Source: Kitasatospora sp044457565
Lineage (GTDB): Bacteria; Actinomycetota; Actinomycetes; Streptomycetales; Streptomycetaceae
Direction: 5' to 3'
DNA: 64,000 nucleotides
Assembly: GCF_044457565.1 (NCBI RefSeq)
Contig: NZ_JBITGZ010000012.1
Coordinates: 62,001 to 126,000 of the forward strand
Made by a program: the position numbers and the translations under genes. A model generated the notes under the pieces. The model saw only the letters and a program-made list of their open reading frames with translations. It ran no database searches and was not told where the DNA came from. Of this stretch, positions 60,717 to 64,000 are shown in pieces (positions within the stretch are counted from its first letter, which is position 1; every line of letters starts with the position of its first letter).

Positions 60717-62078
60717 GGCGAGCTTGCGGCGGGCGCCGCCGATCCGGCCTGCCGGGCGGCCCAGGGTGGCCGCGTACACCTCAGCTGTCCCGGCCGCGGC
60801 CGTGCCCCAGCCGAAGCCTGCGGCGTGCCGGGCGGCCGCCCGTCCCTGGGCGGCGACCAGGGACGGCCGGGTGGCGTACGGCTGGAGGGCGCGCGCCCAG
60901 TCCTCCGGGTCGTGCCCGCCGACCAGCCGGCCCGTCACGCCGTCCCGGACGGCGACCGGAAGCCCGCCGACCGCCGCCGCGACCACCGGCGTGCCGCAGG
61001 CCTGCGCCTCCAGCGCGACCAGGCCGAAGGACTCGCTGTACGAGGGCATCACCAGGGCCGTCGCCGCGCGGTACCACTCGGCGAGCTGCGCCTGGCCGAC
61101 CGGCGGGTGGAAGCGGACCACGTCCCCGATGCCAAGCTGGGCGGCGAGCTTGTGCAGGCTCTCCGGCTTCGCGAGGCCGGTGCCGGACGGACCGCCGACC
61201 ACCGGGACGACCAGCCGCTCGCGCAGCCCGGGCTCCCGGGCCAGCAACACGGCCACCGCGCGCAGCAGCACGTCGGGCGCCTTCAGCGGCTGGATGCGGC
61301 CGGCGAAGAGCAGCACCGCGGCGTCCTGCGGGAGGCCGAGCCGGGCCCGGGCGGCCCGCTGGTCACCAGGCCGGAACACGTCCAGGTTGACCCCCGGGTG
61401 GACCACCGCGAGCTGGTCGGGCCGGGCCGCGTAGTGCAGAGACAGCTCGGCCGCCTCCTCGGCGGTGTTCGCGATCAGCCGGTCGGCGGCGTCGACCACC
61501 TGGGTCTCGCCGATCACCCGGGCCGCGGGCTCCGGGGAGTCGCCCTCGGCCAGCGCGGCGTTCTTCACCTTGGCCATGGTGTGCATGGTGTGCACCAGTG
61601 GCACGCCCCAGCGCTGCGCGGCCAGCCAGCCGACCTGGCCGGAGAGCCAGTAGTGCGAATGGACCAGGTCGTAGTGGCCGGGCCGGTGGCCGGCCTCGGT
61701 GCGCAGCACACCGTGGGTGAACGCGCAGAGCTGGGCCGGGAGGTCCTCCTTGAGCAGGCCCTCGTACGGCCCGGCGGTGACATGCCGGACCAGCACGCCG
61801 GGGGCCAGCTCGACGAGGGGTGCGTCGTCCGAGCAGATCGCCCGGGTGAACACCTCCACCTCGATGTTGAGCTCCGCCAGGCGCTTGGCCAGCTCGACTA
61901 TGTAGACATTCATACCGCCCGCGTCGCCCGTACCGGGCTGGTGCAGCGGTGAGGTGTGGACGCTGAGCATGGCTATCCGCCGTGGCCGGCGGGACCGGCC
62001 GCCGACCAGGGCCTGGAGCCGACCGCGACCGGTCGGCGCCTGGACATGGCGTGCCGGACGTACGGGGTGCTGGATCAC
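60714..62078 (-). CDS. mshA: D-inositol-3-phosphate glycosyltransferase MshA
   Basis: The 454-residue GT-B glycosyltransferase (family GT4) starts mycothiol synthesis by joining GlcNAc from UDP-GlcNAc to inositol 3-phosphate. The N-terminal segment AMLSVHTSPLHQPGTGDAGGMNVYIVELAKRL is diagnostic (GGMNVY). The acceptor region HSHYWLSG and the C-terminal ESFGLVALEAQACGTPVVA with the E-x7-E motif are present. GTG at 62078 has AAAGGAGG ten bases upstream and gives a basic N-terminal extension like that of the S. coelicolor protein; ATG at 62117 is less likely because that sequence is itself the ribosome-binding site. Confidence 0.95.
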   Translation of the reverse strand: MIQHPVRPARHVQAPTGRGRLQALVGGRSRRPRRIAMLSVHTSPLHQPGTGDAGGMNVYIVELAKRLAELNIEVEVFTRAICSDDAPLVELAPGVLVRHVTAGPYEGLLKEDLPAQLCAFTHGVLRTEAGHRPGHYDLVHSHYWLSGQVGWLAAQRWGVPLVHTMHTMAKVKNAALAEGDSPEPAARVIGETQVVDAADRLIANTAEEAAELSLHYAARPDQLAVVHPGVNLDVFRPGDQRAARARLGLPQDAAVLLFAGRIQPLKAPDVLLRAVAVLLAREPGLRERLVVPVVGGPSGTGLAKPESLHKLAAQLGIGDVVRFHPPVGQAQLAEWYRAATALVMPSYSESFGLVALEAQACGTPVVAAAVGGLPVAVRDGVTGRLVGGHDPEDWARALQPYATRPSLVAAQGRAAARHAAGFGWGTAAAGTAEVYAATLGRPAGRIGGARRKLA

Positions 62079-62414
62079 CTGGCTGAAGCCTCCTTTGTGC
62101 TCCCCGACTGCTGCCACTGCTTACTGCCGCCTACTGCCACTGCTGGTCGTACTGCTCACTGCTCGTCGGCGCCTGCCGCCCGCGGGCCCGTGTGCCACCG
62201 GTGGCCGTCGGCCCGGCTCGGGCCGCACCGGCCCGTTCCGGCTTGCGCCGGTCCGGCCCGTTCCGGTGGGCGCGGTCGTGCCACCCGGAGCGCTCCGGGG
62301 CAGCCGGGCGCGCGGGCACGCCAAGCCACCAGTGTGCCAACCACAGGGCCACCGGTCGGCATTCCCGTCTCGCCCCATGAGATGCCAGCGGGTCCGCCAC
62401 GTAGGCTGCGGGGC
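62079..62414. other. Divergent gap between mshA and the methyltransferase gene
   Basis: About 335 bp without a supported gene. Clustered CTGCCAC-type repeats occur at 62110-62145 (CTGCTGCCACTG, CTGCCGCCTACTGCCACTG). TAGGCT at 62402-62407 is the only promoter element I can place. Confidence 0.35.
62402..62407 (+). promoter_or_regulatory. -10 box of the methyltransferase gene, leaderless arrangement
   Basis: TAGGCT ends 7 nt before the ATG at 62415. Confidence 0.45.
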
Positions 62415-63245
62415 ATGGCCGCTTCCTTCGACCCCGCCCTCCCGCCTGCCCGCGGCCGGACGGCCAGGCCGGTCGGGACGGTCACCCGGGGCACCACCAA
62501 CACCAACCGGCTGCGGCGGATGGACCGCTGGATCGCCCACGCGCTCGGGCCGGCGCTGCGTTCGGCCGGGCGGCCGCCGGTGGCCGTCGACCTCGGCTAC
62601 GGGGCGGCGCCGTGGACGGCGGTCGAGCTGTCGGCGCGGCTGCTTACGGTGCGGGCGGACGTGCGGGTGGTCGGGATCGAGATCGAGCCGGAGCGGGTCG
62701 CGGCGGCGCTGCCGTACTCCGCTCCGCCGCTGCTGAGCTTCAGGCGCGGCGGCTTCGAGGTGCCGCTGGACCGCGGCGAGCCGGCCCTGCTGATCCGGGC
62801 GGCGAACGTGCTGCGGCAGTACGAGGAGGCCGCGGTGGCCGGCGTCTGGGAGCGGCTGTGCGGACGGCTGGCGCCAGGCGGGCTGCTGATCGAGGGCACC
62901 TGCGACGAGATCGGGCGGCGGCACGTCTGGGTGGCGCTCGGCCCGGAGGGGCCGCGCACGGTGACCTTCGCGGCCCGGCTCGGCGGGCTCGGGCAGCCCT
63001 CCGACCTGGCGGAACGGCTGCCGAAGGCGCTGATCCACCACAACGTGCCGGGGCGCGCGGTGCACGCCTTCCTGACGGACTTCGACCGCGCCTGGGCGGC
63101 GGCGGCGCCGTACGGGGCGTTCGGCGCGCGCCAACGGTGGGTGGCCGCGTGCACGGCGCTGGCGGGGAGCTGGCCGCTGGTGGACGCGCGGGGGCGGTGG
63201 CGGCAGGGCGAGGTCACGGTGCCCTGGGCGGCGCTGGCGCCGTAG
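62415..63245 (+). CDS. Class I SAM-dependent methyltransferase-like protein
   Basis: The 276-residue protein has a Rossmann-like SAM site: AVDLGYGAAPWTAVELSARL (motif I, D-L-G-x-G, residues 57-66) and VRVVGIEIEPERVAAAL (motif II). A later APGGLLIEGTCDEIGRRHVWVAL corresponds to motif post-III. It is a conserved streptomycete protein next to mshA; the methyl acceptor is unknown and no RNA- or protein-substrate motif stands out. The ATG at 62415 is supported by a -10 box 7 nt before it; a much longer open frame upstream lacks family support. Confidence 0.85.
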   Translation: MAASFDPALPPARGRTARPVGTVTRGTTNTNRLRRMDRWIAHALGPALRSAGRPPVAVDLGYGAAPWTAVELSARLLTVRADVRVVGIEIEPERVAAALPYSAPPLLSFRRGGFEVPLDRGEPALLIRAANVLRQYEEAAVAGVWERLCGRLAPGGLLIEGTCDEIGRRHVWVALGPEGPRTVTFAARLGGLGQPSDLAERLPKALIHHNVPGRAVHAFLTDFDRAWAAAAPYGAFGARQRWVAACTALAGSWPLVDARGRWRQGEVTVPWAALAP

Positions 63246-63536
63246 CGGGCGACTGGGGTGGTTGGACCGGGCGGAGGCGTGAACGGCGGCCCGGACGGCC
63301 GCCCCGGAGACGGTGCGGACGGCGGCCCGGGCGACGGTGCGGACGGCGGTCCTGGTGAGCGACCCCGGGGATTCACTCGAACGAGTTATCGAATATCCCT
63401 GGCATGTTGACGCCACGTCACGCCACCATGGGGACAGCCAACAGAGCCGCCCTGGCCACCGTCCCGCCATCGCCACGCCGCACAGCCGCTACAGCACCGC
63501 ACGCCCGCACGGCCGACCCGCACCGCAGGCCCGCCA
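63246..63536. other. Gap before the macro-domain gene
   Basis: No gene is supported. It contains the 24-bp direct repeat and an AT-richer stretch at 63370-63420 (TTATCGAATATCC). Confidence 0.4.
63309..63356. repeat. 24-bp direct repeat after the methyltransferase gene
   Basis: GACGGTGCGGACGGCGG plus seven further bases occurs at 63309-63332 and, with three changes, at 63333-63356. Related GCGGACGGC units occur just upstream. Confidence 0.65.
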
Positions 63537-64000
63537 TCAGTCCCGCTGTCCCGACCCCGACTCGTGCAACCCCAGCTCCCGCAACGCCCGCTCGAAGGCC
63601 GCGTACGACTCCGACCCGAACAACACGAACCGCGCCTCCTCCACCGTCGACCGCTCCCCCGCGACCGTGCTGAGCGCGATCCTGGCCGCATCGTCCAGCG
63701 GCCAGCCGAACACCCCGGCCGAGACCGCCGGGAACGCCACCGTCCGCGCACCCAGCTCCGCCGCCACCCGTAGCGACTCGCGATAGCAGGAGGCCAGCAG
63801 CTCAGCCCGCCGTTCGTAGTCCTCCGCCAGGTATACCGGCCCGACGGTGTGCACCACCCAACGCGCCGGCAGCCGGCCGGCCGTCGTCGCCACCGCCCGG
63901 CCGGTCACCAGGCCCTTGCCATAGTGCGAGGCCCGCAGCTGACGGCACTCCGCCAGGATCTCCGGCCCGCCCCGGCGGTGAATGGCGCCGTCGACCTCGC
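63537..64000 (-). CDS. Macro-domain protein (ADP-ribose processing), truncated by window end
   Basis: The C-terminal ~154 residues of a macro-domain protein are present; the N-terminus lies beyond the window. VDGAIHRRGGPEIL is the ADP-ribose-binding loop region. GKAVATTAGRLPARWVVHTVGPVY-type (here GRAVATTAGRLP) and TVAFPAVSAGVFGWPLDDAARIAL follow the MacroD/YmdB pattern, where the G-V-F/Y-G loop holds the distal ribose. Such enzymes remove ADP-ribose from proteins or hydrolyse O-acetyl-ADP-ribose. The fold is intact in the visible part. Confidence 0.9.
   Translation of the reverse strand, partial: EVDGAIHRRGGPEILAECRQLRASHYGKGLVTGRAVATTAGRLPARWVVHTVGPVYLAEDYERRAELLASCYRESLRVAAELGARTVAFPAVSAGVFGWPLDDAARIALSTVAGERSTVEEARFVLFGSESYAAFERALRELGLHESGSGQRD

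Overview
The window is very GC-rich DNA with near-saturated G/C third codon positions, many GTG starts, mycothiol synthesis (mshA), Lsr2, PhoRP, CarD, DisA/RadA and a streptomycete-type MsiK. It therefore comes from a Streptomyces- or Kitasatospora-like actinobacterium and from the chromosomal core. From memory of S. coelicolor, the right half keeps the order of the SCO4240 to SCO4204 interval (msiK, rlmB, cysS, ispF, ispD, carD, phoP, phoR, phoU, gpm, mshA). No replication origin, prophage, CRISPR array or large secondary-metabolite cluster is visible.

Layout. 1-10.6 kb: end of an unidentified gene, a hypothetical gene, lysS with a 40-residue membrane peptide, a BlaI-type regulator, an ArgA-type acetyltransferase, lsr2, clpC with a ClgR-box match far upstream, and a secreted M6 metallopeptidase. 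10.6-18 kb: threonine aldolase, aldehyde dehydrogenase, an M23 peptidase, a divergent TetR/MFS efflux pair and a small EF-hand protein. 18-25.5 kb: DNA integrity genes mutY, disA (c-di-AMP synthase) and radA, interleaved with a membrane protein and a sigma-like/BACON fusion protein. 25.5-30.4 kb: a GAP-family membrane protein, two tandem DUF1254/DUF1214 proteins and a divergent epimerase, with a perfect inverted repeat in the divergent promoter.

30.5-35.7 kb is the most distinctive locus. A Family 2B encapsulin shell protein with an inserted cyclic-nucleotide-binding-like domain is followed on the same strand by a polyprenyl diphosphate synthase (the likely cargo) and a four-helix DUF4239 membrane protein, with an ATP-grasp enzyme divergently upstream. 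The inferred picture is an isoprenoid-elongating nanocompartment. The nucleotide-binding fold lacks the arginine that binds the cyclic phosphate in CRP-type proteins.

35.7-42.8 kb: ogt, a small protein, a decayed LysR gene, an Lrp regulator divergent from a group II PLP decarboxylase, tRNA-Thr(TGT), msiK with a DasR-like site, a small secreted protein and a sugar-nucleotide transferase. 43-55 kb: a DoxX membrane protein, rlmB-cysS, a PPOX protein, carD-ispD-ispF, a lipoprotein, the phoR-phoP operon and divergent phoU around a PHO box, then a 59-residue peptide with nine cysteines. 55.3-57.7 kb is a mobile-element scar: the C-terminal end of a tyrosine integrase abuts the C-terminal end of an IS256-type transposase, beside an amidohydrolase gene and a broken short gene. 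57.7-64 kb returns to core genes: gpmA, an MFS transporter, a YbjN protein, mshA, a methyltransferase and a truncated macro-domain gene.

Two features recur across the window. About a dozen genes have a TANNNT -10 box ending 6-7 nt before the start codon, the signature of leaderless mRNAs. Several intergenic gaps carry short 7-9 bp tandem arrays.
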